Positions 32,173 through 45,796 of a stretch of DNA of 64,000 bases are shown here, one piece after another. The stretch's first letter is position 1; each line of letters starts with the position of its first letter. The notes below the pieces were generated by a model. The model saw only the letters and a list, made by a program, of their open reading frames with translations. It ran no database searches and had not been told where the DNA came from. Location of the stretch: contig NC_058158.1 of assembly GCF_020080835.1 (NCBI RefSeq), forward strand, positions 19,244,430-19,308,429, given 5' to 3'. Made by a program: the position numbers and the translations under genes. This stretch comes from Cotesia glomerata. Taxonomy: Eukaryota > Arthropoda > Insecta > Hymenoptera > Braconidae.

Positions 32173-34190
32173 ACAAACTCTTTGGCCCTGGTGATGACGA
32201 AAATAAAGTGAAAACTTCAATTGCTCGCAAACGTGAAACTCTTGCTCAAGATGCGCTCAAGAAAAAAATTTCGTATCTTCGTACGAAACTTGATCACACT
32301 GAACGTCGAAAAAATTCTTTAATTGCTGACGGTTCCAAGCATGAAACAATCGTAAGGTTACGACAGGAGGTTGATCAGTGTGAAAAAAATCTAAAAAAAA
32401 AAAACAATAGCAGACTTTTTTAATTCAAAAAAGCACCGGGAATACCATAAAAGCAAGTTGCAAGAATACTACTCTCAGAATCCAGAAACCGCAAAATCAT
32501 TGAAACCAAGAACTGCCCCTGCACGTCCGCGTTTAGAAGAGCAGCAATCAGATCTTCTTCAGACCATCATAAATTTAGCCATGTTCGGTGCTTCCGCTGA
32601 AGAACGCCGACGATGTGAAGTTGTTCGCACCTGTCACACTCTGTCTGATCTACACACGAAGCTCGTAGACCTGGGATTCAATATATCGAGAAGTGGTGCA
32701 TACATTCGCTTACTCCCTAGAAAAAGTATTACTTCTGAGGTAAAGAGACATCTTGTAATGGGTCCCGTAAAGCTCAGTCGCCCCGAAGCTGATCACTACA
32801 AAGCACATCCAGACCAGAATTTTTATGTTGCTTCAATAAGGTCTCTGGAAACAGTTGCTTCAATTCTCGGTCCAGATAAAGTTCTTTATTCATTTCAGAA
32901 AGATAAAGCTCAAGTTCCCATTGGGCTAACAACAGCTAATAAACAGGCACCATTGCTCATGCACGTGGAATGTAAAGTTTCTTTCCCAGATCACGATTTC
33001 GTGATTGCTCCTCAACATAAATTAATTCCTAGTGTATATGCGATTTGTGAAATTAAATCGAATGAATGGGGCACCCTGAAGCTGTTAGTTATAGTGGGCC
33101 GACGTACATTGCTATCTGTAGTGCTAAACACTCTTCGTCTACCGCGACATCTCTCGCTGATGACTTAAATAAGTTCTTCTCTTGGGACGCTTTTGAAAAG
33201 TTTGTGAAAGACAGTCATGGCAAAGTATAGCCTATTATTATTATTTCGTGTGATGGTGGGCCGGATGAAAACCCTCGTTATCCGAAAGTGATAGCAAACG
33301 CGGTGAATTACTTCCAAAAGTACGACCTAGATGCTATATTTTTAGTGACCAATGCTCCAGGAAAAGGTGCTTTTAATAAAGTAGAAAGAAGAATGGCTCT
33401 TTTGAGCCGAGAATTGGCAGGTTTGATTCTTCCTCATGATTTATATGGATCACACTTGAATGACAGCGGCAAAACTATCAATACTTCCTTAGAACGGGAC
33501 AACTTCCAGAAAGCAGGTGAAGTTCTAGCCGAAATATGGAGCTCGGTATCAATTGATGGGCACAAAGTAGTTGCCGAATACATAAAGCCAAATGATGATA
33601 AATCTTCTGTATCTGACTTGACCGATGAGCAATGTTATGCCAACCATGTCAGAGAAAGCCAGTATTTATTGCAGGTATAAAGTGTATTCTTCATATTAAA
33701 ACATTTATATCATGGACATTAATTTCAAACTAATTTATTTTCACAGGTGGTCAAGTGTGACAATCGCGACTGCTGCGGACCATTAAGGAGTGCATTACGT
33801 ATCGTAACCCGCGGCAGTTTTTTATCTCTATCTTATCCGATTCTTCAAGTGGCCGGAGAACCGATTGTGCTAGAGCCTCGTGAGCACGATGGGAAATCTT
33901 TTGCATCGTTTCTGCTTCGTCAATGCCTTACGGTGTATCCCAATCATGAAGGCTATTCGCAAATGCCATATGATTATTACTGTCCATCTCTCTTAGAAAA
34001 TGATAAAACTATTGATAATAGATGTTGTAAGACATGAGGCATTTACTTCGCTTCGTTTTTAAAGCTGCAGAAGCACAGAATAGCTCTTCATGCGGTTCGA
34101 CGAGAAACTGTTGTCAAGATTCAACGAATGCGTGTAGTCAAGCGTCGTGATAAAGAGCTTCTGTGCGTTGTGGACGAAAGTTTGGAGTGA
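32173..34190 (+). pseudogene. Decayed spliced transposase-like gene (arthropod family, unnamed)
   Basis: A coiled-coil N-terminus (KKKISYLRTKLDHTERRKNS) is followed by ASAEERRRCEVVRT, SRSGAYIRLLPRKS, VPIGLTTANKQAPLLMHVE, DHDFVIAPQHKLIPSVYA, ISCDGGPDENPRYPKV and NAPGKGAFNKVERRMALLSR. A phase-0 intron (CAG|GTATAA at 33675 to TTTCACAG at 33746) is followed by VKCDNRDCCGP and a C2H2-like CCKT-C-GIYFASFLKLQKH. I know these blocks from multi-copy uncharacterised arthropod proteins; DDE-type activity (CDGGPDENPRY) is inference. Breaks: frameshift in an A-run near 32395, frameshift near 33072, TAG at 33228, and TGA at 34035 replacing a zinc-finger cysteine. Confidence 0.7.
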
Positions 34191-34807
34191 ATAGACAAAG
34201 AAAAATCTCAGATGATATGTGTCCAATTATTTCAATCGAAAAAGTACACGAGTCTCCATGGATTGAGTAAAAATTTTTAAAAAGTGTTTTTTTTATGTTT
34301 TTGTTGCTTTGAATTTTATTTAATTTAAATAAACTATAGTATACTGGAATGGTTTATTATTAGCCCGAATAATAAAAATAATTTTAATTTAAAATATTTT
34401 TAGCGTTAATCTCACGTAAGGGGAAGGGGGGTCCAGACAAATCTCACTAAATCTCACCTAAGGGGGAGAGGAGTCTAAACTGATCGAAAAATAACTCACG
34501 TAATTAATGGATGCCCCCTAACTGAAAAATTTTAGTATTTTTGTGAGATTATAACTCTAATAGTGCCAAGCTTACCATATATATATATTCGTCGTTATTT
34601 TCAGAATTCAAAATAAGTATCCAAGAGCCGAATTATGATAGTAGATAGTTGAAAAACTACTCAAAATTTTGAAAGGTAGAACTTTACTTTCAAAATTTTT
34701 ACACTGTAAAAATCATTCTGAATCACTCTTTAGAGATATTGAATTGAGTAATTGTATTCAGATAAAACCTAATAAATAATATCACTTTTTATATTGTTTT
34801 TTTATAG
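34191..34807. other. Intron end before the neurexin exon
   Basis: AT-rich; 34400-34520 has two copies of a TCTCAC(C/G)TAAGGGG(G/A)A phrase. The last bases form the acceptor TTTTTTTATAG. Confidence 0.5.
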
Positions 34808-35099
34808 TTCAAGACAAAAGAGTCCAATGGATTGATTCTTTTCAATGCCGGCAAAGGAAATGATTTTATCGCTATTGAACTTCTTGATGGTCATGTGCAC
34901 TATGTAATTGATCTCGGAGATGGTGCTCTTCGGATTCGAGATATAGCAAAATCAAGGTTGAATGATGGTAAATGGCATTCAGTCACTATAAGTCGACCTG
35001 CTCCAAAAAAACATACATTAGCTATCGATGATAATGCTACGGTGATTCTTAGTGAAGGAAGTAATGAAAATTTGGACTTAGATGGAATTCTTTACATAG
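34808..35099 (+). CDS. Nrx-1: Neurexin-1 exon (LNS domain core)
   Basis: Acceptor TTTTTATAG|TTC at 34807 and donor ATAG|GTAAAT at 35099/35100 (phase 1). It encodes FKTKESNGLILFNAGKGND, FIAIELLDGHVHYVIDLGDG, LRIRDIAKSRLNDGKWHSVT, ISRPAPKKHTLAIDD and NENLDLDGILYIG, a laminin-G fold matching neurexin LNS4. It follows the 14287-14609 exon in phase (…IYFQ|FKTK…), across a 20,198-bp intron. The following exon, expected to begin G-(V) and contain GFxGCxASLxLNG, was not found downstream in the window, so the next intron is probably longer than 28 kb. Confidence 0.95.
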
Positions 35100-35107
35100 G
35101 TAAATAG

Positions 35108-36099
35108 AAATTTTTTACATCTTTGGTCAGAAGATCGTGTGATAACTGTCGAACATTCCCTGATCAAAAATATTGATTGAAAAGTATTGGGAATCAGTCA
35201 CCCCATGTAAACTGTATATCTATATATACATGAAAAAGAATTTAAACTATCCAAAAGTATTTAAATCCACAAATACGGCAGAATCTGGCACCAATTTCCG
35301 TTCAAATCCGTTGTAAACGAAGCGTCAGACAACCGAGTGTGTTTACCGCAAGCAGAACGATATTTTCAGGTTGCAAAATTTTATTAATTCTACAGACCTT
35401 TTTTTTCTTCAATAATACTCTATAATAATACGTTATATGTTATATTATCAATATTAGTTTATGATGGTCATTGAAAATAATAAATTCTATTTAAAATTAA
35501 TTAAATTCACTAGCACAAGCTATAGTGACTCAGATTTTTAGATCCTGACTTTTTTCTTATGGAGAAAGTGACATGCCACAGACTAAATAATTCGAGAATG
35601 CATGGTTATCCTTTTGTAGATGGGAAACTACAGTTAAAAAAAGATATTTCACAGCTTGCACCTACACCCGTCAGGGTGCACTGGAATTATTTCTACATAA
35701 ACTGTAGCTTCAAGGGGATAGTTTTCTAAGAAAAATGCAGCCAACCTGAGATTTGAGTTGGTACCAATTGTCAATTTTTATAATAATCACAAAAAATACT
35801 AAAATCCGAACAAAAACAGTTTCACTGTAAAAAATTGCGCCAAATCCACGTTCATAAGATTATTAAGAAAAAAAATTTTTTTTTCTTTACAAAAAGATGT
35901 AAAATAAAAAAATTAAAAATTCAAGTAACCGATATGATTTTATATTATTTTCGGAAATTAAAAAACATTTTCTGTAAATTTAAAAATGAAAGAAATAATT
36001 TTAGAACGTACTTGGTATGCGTCATTGTTTAAGTCAAATTCTTTTAAGTCCTAGTAGATAGATTGTATGAATTTTATAAAAAGTAAAATGTTTTGCAAC
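35108..36099. other. Next neurexin intron, nothing recognised
   Basis: AT-rich sequence. No exon matching the next LNS segment is seen. Confidence 0.5.
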
Positions 36100-36220
36100 A
36101 ACGCGGTTCAAATCGGTCTAAATTGTATTCATGATCTAAGTTTGGCCAAGCCTTTTTGAATGGCACCAACCACGATGAAATCGGACAAACCGTTTAAAAG
36201 TTGTAAAAGGTTTACATACT

Positions 36221-36284
<64 letters not shown>
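36100..36284 (+). repeat. R repeat copy k, left part (right part at 41794-41964)
   Basis: GCCAAGCCTTTTTGAATGGC, GATGAAATCGGACAAACCG and a (CA)n tract 36226-36284. The other half, ACATACATACGAACATAGTG ... CTTAGCGGAAAGTTAAAAA, is at 41794-41964. The two halves are separated by an R1 LINE and a DNA transposon, both placed in the microsatellite. Confidence 0.8.
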
Positions 36285-37691
<1,407 letters not shown>

Positions 37692-37696
37692 CATAC

Positions 37697-40600
37697 TAGG
37701 GCGTTTCAAAAAAAAAAACAATTTTTTTTTTCTTGGAACCAGGCTCAAAAGTTGCGTTTGGATGCCAAAATAGGTCTCTGAAAATATGAGCCCTTAATAT
37801 CAATATTAAGGTTGTCCGCCGCGCACTTTTTGATTTCTCATAAGAATAACACAGGAAAAAAGTTTTTTTTTCGTTCTGATTTTTGTAACTAATGAACCAT
37901 TGATTGCTTTGAAATTTTAATTAAATATTCTTGTAGAGAATTGAACGCTCTACAAAAAAGCTCTGATATAATTTTTTGATTACTCAACTCATTCAAAAGT
38001 TATTCAAGGTCAAAGTTTAATTCATAATCAATTTAGTACTTTTCTTTATAATCCTCCGAATTTTATTAGTTTCAAGGTCTTAAAATGAATTGAAATTTTA
38101 TTTTTAAGGTCTTCAAGCTTAAAAAAAATAAAACTATCATCTTTGGTCATTGAAGATTGCAGTAATTTTATTGAAAAATCATTTTTAAATAGATTGCACA
38201 TAAAAATAAGTTAAATTTTATTCATTGCCTGAAGAGTTATTCGTGTTTTTGCGTTTTCTTAATTCAGACCAACAGACAAGTGAATTTATTTAACATGTAT
38301 GTATTCATGACTAATAAATATTATATATTAATTACTCAAAACTTATAACAAATTAAAAATGTATTACTTCTCATAAATATTAATTTTTTTCGTCTAAAAA
38401 TGATTTTTACACATTTACATGAAATTGATCTTGCTGAAGAGTTGTCTTATTATAATTGGGATATCTCTGACGATGTTCGCAAACTACTTGCAATAAGTAT
38501 TGCAGTTATTGCTCATCTTTTGTGAGGTAATTGTTGTATTCCTCAATCAAAGCAACACCTCGTTCAGCTACATCATTAGTGACTTTTAACGTATTGAAAT
38601 ATTCTGAACATTCCTTATATGAATCATTTCTGCACCATGTTGAAATATCATCCTCCAAAAAATCGCATGGCAAATCGAATTTTTGGAATAGTTCTAGCGA
38701 ATTTTTGGAGACAAAATCACTCAAATCTTTTTCCAATAAAGATTCAAGATCTTGCTCCATAATCTCATACCTTTGACGCATTGGTGTAGAACTTTACCGA
38801 TTTTGAATTGCCGCAACAATTTTTTTTTCACATCAACAGATACATTGTCGTCAAATAATGAGATTGTGGTAAATTCTTTATTTAAATACCACAAGTGTTC
38901 CATCATTTTCTGACAAGCTCGTTGTAACAGTGGCGAATTAATTTTTTTAGAATGAATCAAATTCTTCATAAATTCTAAGTCATTGTTTGGTGCTTGGATA
39001 GCAGAAGTTGAATTATACCATACTTTGATATAAATTAAAATTACAAAAATACAAATTCTGCGTAAATTTTTCTTTTCTTGATCTGAAAGTTTAAACTGAT
39101 CACGAAATAAAAATATTTTCAAGCTGTAAATAGCCTTAGACATCCATCGCGCATGGTGCATGGCACCAGGTCGTTTAAAAAAAAATAATTTCTCATAAGA
39201 ACTATCAAGGAACACTAAACATAGGAGTAAAAGTTCTCGATAATCATCTCGAGGTTGTGACATCTAAAAAAAAAAAAAAAAACAAATACAAAAAACAACA
39301 AATTAATCAATTGTAATTTAAAGATTTGAAAGTTTCAATAAGTGTAATAAACCATGTGTACCTGTAGGCAGTTGTTAATGAAAGTAACAATTTCAGCTTT
39401 TTTTTTCTATTAAAGTATTCGCTACAGTTCATCCTCAATTCCACTTTTATAATTGGATTGATCAACTTTGTCCCAGAATTTTTTTAATTTAACAAATATT
39501 GGAACGTAAGGACCCGATGTCGTCTTCCAAAGAACTTCAAAAACTCCTCTCAAAATAATCTCCATTATGTGATGGCGACATGGAAGCCATACTAATTTTC
39601 TGCCAAGTTCTTTTTCGATTAAAACACAAGTTCCTTTGTAAATACCTAAATCACAAAAAGATGCCAAGATAAAATCAATCATACAAACTTTATAAAAATT
39701 CAATGCATCATACCAGTATTTACAGGTGGCGTATCAAAACACATTGTTTTCAAATATGGAGCAACTTCCCACTGATTCAAAGGGTCAATAACAGCAGAAG
39801 CTTGTTTAAGAGCAGTTTCGTCGTCAGCTTTTGGAACTCCGAGAAGTTGATCAACCCCAGAAACTGATAAAAGAACTGCAATACGGTCCACAGTTTTCGT
39901 GCTTGCGATATCACTGAGAATTTTCTCGTCCCAATGCACTACATAACGGTCGTCTTTGTGAAATTCAGATTTCAGATCCTTAGCAATATCTGACCTAAAT
40001 TTAATTCGCGTTCGATAAATTGTACTGTAACTCAGATTAAGAGTTGACAGATTGATTCCCACACTTTTGTACGCAGCAGATAAAATAAAAATGGCATTCC
40101 TGTGAGTCACTTGTGATCGATCAAGTGCAGCACAGAGTTCACGTGTCATTACATTCAATTTTGGAGTTTGTTTCGGTTGGCTAAACTGACTTTCAAAATC
40201 AGATACATCAGTAGATGTATGACTCAATGTTGTTGCTGATAAGTTAGATTGAAATAATGAAGATTTTTGACTTGCTAGAGCCACATTAGCGTCAGGTTCG
40301 TTTGTAACTAAAAATAATTATTGAAAGTATATTGCAACAGTAATACATGAATAATTGAAATAGCAGTTGATCTAGAACTTACCAACAGGCTCTACGTCCA
40401 TAGCATCTTCAGTAATTTCCGCTGAGCTCAATTGAACAATATCAATCAAACCGAATCTACTTTTTGATCGCTGACCTGATAAGAACAACTTTTTATCATC
40501 AGTGAGATATTTTTCGACATTTACTTTGGCAATGTCGAATAAATTTGCTATTTTTTGATGGAAAATTGCTTCATTTTTTTTTCTGTATTGCAGACCGTTT

Positions 40601-41793
40601 TCGTTGAGAAGACTTTTGTAATTTTTTGTCTTCTTCTAATATTGTTTAAAATTTTTTTAACGCATATTTTTTCCCACACAATGGGATGTCAGCCTCAGAC
40701 CACTTTTTTCGAGTTTATCGATTGTTTTTTGAGAACTTCCTCTATAATTTATTTTGAGAATATTTTTATGATAAAAAAATACCGCAATAACCTCTTCTAT
40801 TAAGGGAAGTTTACGTCCAATAAAATCCTCCACTGGATCACCAATAATATTGATCAATTTATTCATTTTCAATGTTATCATATAATTCACAAAGAAAATT
40901 TAAACTTGAAAATTATTAATATTCACTAATTGCTTACGAGTTTCCACAACTTATGTAAACAAGACGTCTATTAAATAGAAATGTCAAAACAATCAATTAA
41001 TCTAATGAAATGATGACATTTACACTCAGCGCCATTTGATTATCGATTTTGAAATGACAATTTTAAAATAACTGATTACCAATATTTATAGAGCTAACTG
41101 TCATTGATAAATTGTTTTAAGTACTTCGTCCATCTTTATCATACAGCGAAAAATATTGGTTAACAATCCTCAGAAGTCTAATTAGTATTTTAAAAAATAT
41201 TTGGAGAACATTTTTTCGAAAAACAATATTTTTGCCAAATCATTCAGAAAAACAGCTAAATTGATAATGAATTTAACTTTGACATTGAATAACTTTCGAA
41301 TGAGTTGAGTAATCGAAAAATGATATCAGAGCTTTTTTGTAGAGCGTTCAATTCTCTACAGAAATATTTGATTGAAATTGCAGAGCAATGTACAGTTCAT
41401 TAGTTACAAAAATCAGAAAAAATTAATTTCGGCGGATTATGAAGAAAATGGCTAAATTGATAATAAATTTAACTTTGACCTTGAATAACTTTTGAATGAG
41501 TTGAGTAATCGAAAAATGATATCAGAGCTTTTTTGTAGAACGTTCAATTCTCTATAAAAATATTTGATTAAAATTTCAAAGCAATCGATGGTTCATTAGT
41601 AACAAAAATCAGAACAAAAAAAAAACTTTTTTCCTGTGTTATTCTTATGGGAAATCGACAAGTGCGCGGCGGACAACCTTAATATTAATATTAAGGGCTC
41701 ATATTTTCAGAGACCTATTTTGGCATCCAAACGAAACTTTTGAGCCTGGTTCCAAGAAAAAAAAAATTTTTTTTTTTTTTTTGAAACGCCCTA
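37697..41793 (-). mobile_element. 4.1-kb DNA transposon with long TIRs
   Basis: Terminal inverted repeats start TAGGGCGTTTCAA and end TTGAAACGCCCTA, and extend about 370 bp each (37697-38070 and about 41425-41793), with landmarks GGAACCAGGCTC, TGTCCGCCGCGCAC and AGCTCTGATAT. The right side has an extra tandem copy of the inner TIR (about 41205-41420). Flanks suggest a short duplication (ATAC/ATAC; 7 of 8 bases also match, as in hAT elements), but this is ambiguous inside a microsatellite. It contains a spliced transposase on the - strand. Confidence 0.85.
38409..40890 (-). pseudogene. Transposase of the TAGGGCG-TIR element (multi-exon, decayed)
   Basis: Segments in order: LINIIGDPVEDFIGRKLPLI at the N-terminus (40890-40657), KKNEAIFHQKIANLFDIAKV, and a donor VG|GTAAGT near 40382. 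Next come SYSTIYRTRIKFRSDIAKDL, the catalytic-type VVHWDEK, TVDRIAVLLSVSGVDQLLGV and CFDTPPVNTG. A 68-bp intron (39713-39646) leads to GTCVLIEKELGRKLVWLPCR-HH-MEIIL and TTSGPYVPIF. Another intron ends near 39266, before MSQPRDDYRELLLLCLVFL, then NDVAERGVALIEEYN and a C-terminal LQYLLQVVCEHRQRYPN. I know this set from abundant uncharacterised arthropod proteins; superfamily uncertain. Stops after GIEDEL and at DEQ, and frameshifts near 38775 and 40640, break it. Confidence 0.75.
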
Positions 41794-41964
41794 ATACATA
41801 CATACATACGAACATAGTGACATCCTCATAGAGATAGTCAGGGAAGCTTCCTGTGACCCTCAAACGTCGAGATCTGATGAAAACTCGATTTTTGTAAAAC
41901 GGGGTAAAACCAATAACTTTCCGATTTTCGAAAATCTGAGATTTTCTTAGCGGAAAGTTAAAAA

Positions 41965-42295
41965 TTAGGAAAACGGTTGACCCTGAAGGCCATACCTGCA
42001 ACTTCCTGCTAATTACATACCTGAATACTTAAAATGGCACTCATGCCGTTTTTGAGATCTTCGAGCTTAAAAATACAATTTACGTGTTATTTTGAGCTCT
42101 CCAAGCTCAAAAAGATAGCTTTGTTATGATTTTGAGCTCTTCGAGCTCAAAACTCTGATAGAAATTTAATAAAACACTATTTTTAACTTTCCGCTAAGAA
42201 AATTTCAGATTTTTAAAAATCAAGAAGTTATTGGTTTTACCCTATTTTACAAAAATCGAGTTTCCATAAGATCTCGACGTTTGAGGGCAGTGATG
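41965..42295. repeat. Two R repeat fragments joined head to head
   Basis: 41965-42184 is the R start (ATTAGGAAAACGGTTGACC, GAGCTC hairpins near 42050, 42090 and 42132). 42185-42295 is an R end in the opposite orientation (AACTTTCCGCTAAGAAAATT ... AAGATCTCGACGTTTGAGG). The body is missing. Confidence 0.75.
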
Positions 42296-42489
42296 CCAAC
42301 TTGGGGGATTTTTCCCTAAATTTAGGAGTATTTTGCAAATAGCGGGAAAGTTTTAGGGGATAAATTTTTTTAGGGTGTTTTTTTGGGAATTTTTAATTCG
42401 TCAGAAAATATATTTTAATATAAAAAATTAATAAAAAATAACAATTTTTCAATTATTGATTTTTAAAAAAATATTTTCAATGTATATAT

Positions 42490-44560
42490 GGGTCATTCCA
42501 CCAAATAAGAACATTTTTACGGGGCGACCCTCGCGGATTATGTTTAAAATTTATGAAGGTGTTCTCTATAATAAGAAATACATTTCTTCAAGTTTCAGCC
42601 CTTAACATGCAGCGGTTCTGGAGTTATGATTTTTTGAAATTTTGAAAAAAAATTTTTTATAAATTTTTCTGAAGAAGGAAGCTTTTTGATTAAAATCTAC
42701 GAAAAATCTTATCTTGTGGGAAAAATGCTCAGCTTTTGAATGAAAATATCCATTTTATTATAAACACATCAGAAGACCCTTTGAAATCCAATTAAAGTGG
42801 AAAAATTGATTTTTCTCGGTGTGCGGTGCAAGGTACATCCAATTTGACTTTTTTTTCTGAAAAATCAGAGTTTTTTACACAAAATATATGGTTTTCACGA
42901 TGGGCATATTTTTTGTTCAATCGCAATTAAATTAAACGTAAAATCTTTATAATTAAAATACTTTTATTTTTGAACTTTTTTCAGATGTTGATACAGTTTT
43001 AATAAGAGCATATCGAATTTCATCATTTATCGGTAAAAGTGTGCAATGTCTGTGTACCCTTTACCGTTTTTGATAAAGAATATCGTACGTCTAACACATT
43101 TTTTTTGTCTAAATAATCATCATTCGTTATGAAAGTAAAATCAACGCCTGTAAAATTCTTGACTGCCCAGGAATTCAAATCTTGTGGTGCCAGTATATGT
43201 TTTTTATTTTCCATTTGTAATGAAGCTCTAGCAGCATGTCGTTTTACTGGACCTACAAGCCCATCGCATGGTCCTTTGCCATGGGCAGTCGCAAAAAAAT
43301 GCCACTCAACGATGATTCTAAAGTCAGCATAATGTTAACATAAATTAGTAAATGTTTTTTTATTTTTAAATTGCTGAGGTGCTCCATCACAAATCAAAAC
43401 TGTGTCATGTTTAAGGCAATCTGAGATACCAACTAAGCTTAAATGCTTAATAGTATCATTTTCGTTTTAGCAAACCACCATTTGAAGTATAGTAGCTTGG
43501 TCATTATTTCAATGATAGCCTTGAGCAGCTTCCTGCACAACAAACGCAATTTTCTACCAAGTTAAAAACTACCGCTAATTCACCACTCTTCAAATTTAAT
43601 CTCGCATTAGGGAAAAACCGACTTTGTATTTTTACTATAAAGTCATGTTTCAAAAGTTTCTCAAGTTGCGTCGCTAAGGTATGAATAAAGTCATCGGAAT
43701 TCAAAATAACGTTTACAATGGTACATCGATCGGTTGATGTCCACATTTTAAATTCGATTTCATTTACATCAAATTCTTTAAACGCTGGATGAAAGTAATT
43801 AATGATTTCTTTATTGTTTGGACATCTATTACAACTTCTGAAGAAGCACGATTCCGTTGGATTATTACAAATCAATTTATTCAATAAATTTTTATAAATT
43901 GATTAAATTTCCATAATCCAATCAGTATTTCTCGCAAATTTTTGAAAATTACATCCTAAATAAGAAAATGGAATCGTAGTTGTGAACGCCATCTGCATTG
44001 TATAAACTCAATTTTTTAACGAGCAGTTTGAAATTTTAAATATTTAACAGAAAATTATTTTACTATCCCGAATAATCGTATAACGCTTAGCCGATATAAC
44101 GTTTAATTTAATTGTGATTGAACAAAAAATATGCACATCGTAAAAACCATATATTTTGTGTAAAATACTCTGATTTTTCAGAAAAAGAAGTCAAATTGCA
44201 TGTACCTTGCACCGCACACCGAGAAAAATCAATTTTTCCACTTTAATTGGATTTCAAAGGGTCTTCTGATGTGTTTATCATAAAATGGATATTTTCATTC
44301 AAACGCTGAGAATTTTTCCGACAAGATAAGATTTTTCATGGATTTTAATAAAAAAGTTTTTCTCATCAGAAAAATTAATAAAAAAGTTAAAAAAAATTTT
44401 TTTTCAAACTTTCAAAAAATCATAACCTCAGAACCGCTGCATATTAAGGGCTGAAACTTGTAGGCAATTTATTTCTTATTATAGAGAACACCTCCATAAA
44501 TTTTAAACATAATCCGCGAGGGTCGCCCCGTAAAAATGTTCTTATTTGGTGGAATGACCC
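42490..44560 (-). mobile_element. 2.07-kb DNA transposon with ~450-bp TIRs (GGGTCATTCC ends)
   Basis: Ends GGGTCATTCCACCAAATAAG and its complement, lying in a TATATA target. The TIRs (42490-42945 and about 44105-44560) share ACGGGGCGACCCTCGCGGAT, CCTTTGAAATCCAATTAAAG and GTGTGCGGTGCAAGGTAC with few differences. It contains a broken transposase on the - strand. Confidence 0.88.
43023..43884 (-). pseudogene. Transposase fragment of the GGGTCATTCC element
   Basis: First part (43884-43504): Cys-rich CNNPTESCFFRSCNRCPN, then IEFKMWTSTDRCTIVN and LKHDFIVKIQSRFF. Second part (about 43325-43023): VEWHFFATAHGKGPCDGLVG, PVKRHAARASLQMENKKHIL, then GVDFTFITNDDYLD. The WHFFATxHGKxxCDG block is well known from abundant arthropod and cnidarian transposon proteins; it probably holds an acidic catalytic residue. 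About 180 nt between the parts are frameshifted and shortened. The N-terminal half of such proteins is absent, so this is an internally deleted copy. Confidence 0.7.
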
Positions 44561-45796
44561 ATATATATATACTAAAGCAAAGTATAAGTAGAGCCCTTGG
44601 GAGTTATACCTATATACATTACAAACTTATTGTAGATGTACTATAGCTATAGATTTACGCACCTATTATGATGGTCATGAGTATGAGTGCGAACAAGACA
44701 GCGAGCGAGGCGGCGAGAACGAAGGTGCGAGCGAGACGGCGGAGCGGCAGTAGGAATACCTACTCTTCCAAGCTCATGTTCACCTGATACTAAGCCGGCC
44801 GGAACCGGCGAGAATATATTTTCGTATAAACGTTTATAATTATATTTTTGTTCAGATAGATATTATTGTTATTATAACGGTTTACTTAGTTCATATATTC
44901 TTTAAACTATCAATTTACGTCGTTTCTTCAATTAAATTACCAATTATTTATTATTATTTGTTTAAAAAAAAAAAAGAAGACAGAGTCTTAATTATAATTC
45001 TGACCCAGATTTTACTTTTTGTATTTGAGTATTTTAGTTTATTTTTCATTAATTACTTAAAAATTAATTATTATTAGTGCGGCGATTATTATTTAATTAT
45101 TGTATTTATTTAGTTAATAATTTTATATTATTGTTACCGAAGGTATGTTTAAATTAAGAAATTAAGCGTAAGAGAAATTATTACGAAGCCGAGCGAATTA
45201 ATTGTAAAAGAAGTTAAAAGACTGGGCAAATCATTCTAAGTTCCGAACAAGATTTAGTATGGGAAAGCGATGAATGGATATAAAATGGAAGAAATGACGA
45301 TTATTATTTTGTAAGAAATAATTTAGGTAAGCGAAGATTTTATAAGTCCCGAGGACAATTTAGCATGGAAAATCAACGAATGGATATATAATGAAGGAAA
45401 TTACGATTAAAATAATAAAGAATTGAGTTTCGAAAATAAAAACTTAGAATTTGGCGAAACGAATGGATAGAAAATGAAGGAAATTACGATTAAAATAATA
45501 AATAATTATTTTTGAATACTAGTTCGAAGATACCGGACAGGTGTCTAAAACGACCCTTCCGGTTCGTTACAAGAGAGTTGGGGGAAAACTGAGAAACGCC
45601 AAAATTTGGCTCGATAACGCAAGCAATTCTTTCTCGAGAGAATTACTCGGACAAGTTTTCCAGTGGTAAAAACCTTCCTAGTAGAAGACCATTCACCAGG
45701 AAGATTGCCAAGGAAATCCTAACTCGTCTCCGACCAGGAACCAGGTAAATGCTGACTTGACCATTTGGGGGAAATTTGGCCACCGCATAGCTAGGA
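44561..45796. other. Unclassified, possible LTR remnant
   Basis: 44680-44810 is a short GC-rich island (GCGAGCGAG-type repeats and CCGGCCGGAACCGG). 45270-45500 contains an imperfect tandem duplication (ACGAATGGATAKAWAATGRAGGAAATTACGATTAAAATAATAAA). 45530-45570 has CGACCCTTCCGGTTCGTTAC. No coding family seen. Confidence 0.4.

Noticed and set aside
35280..35380. Possible next neurexin exon upstream of a TTTTCAG/GT site
   Set aside because: The translated frames do not match the expected LNS continuation.
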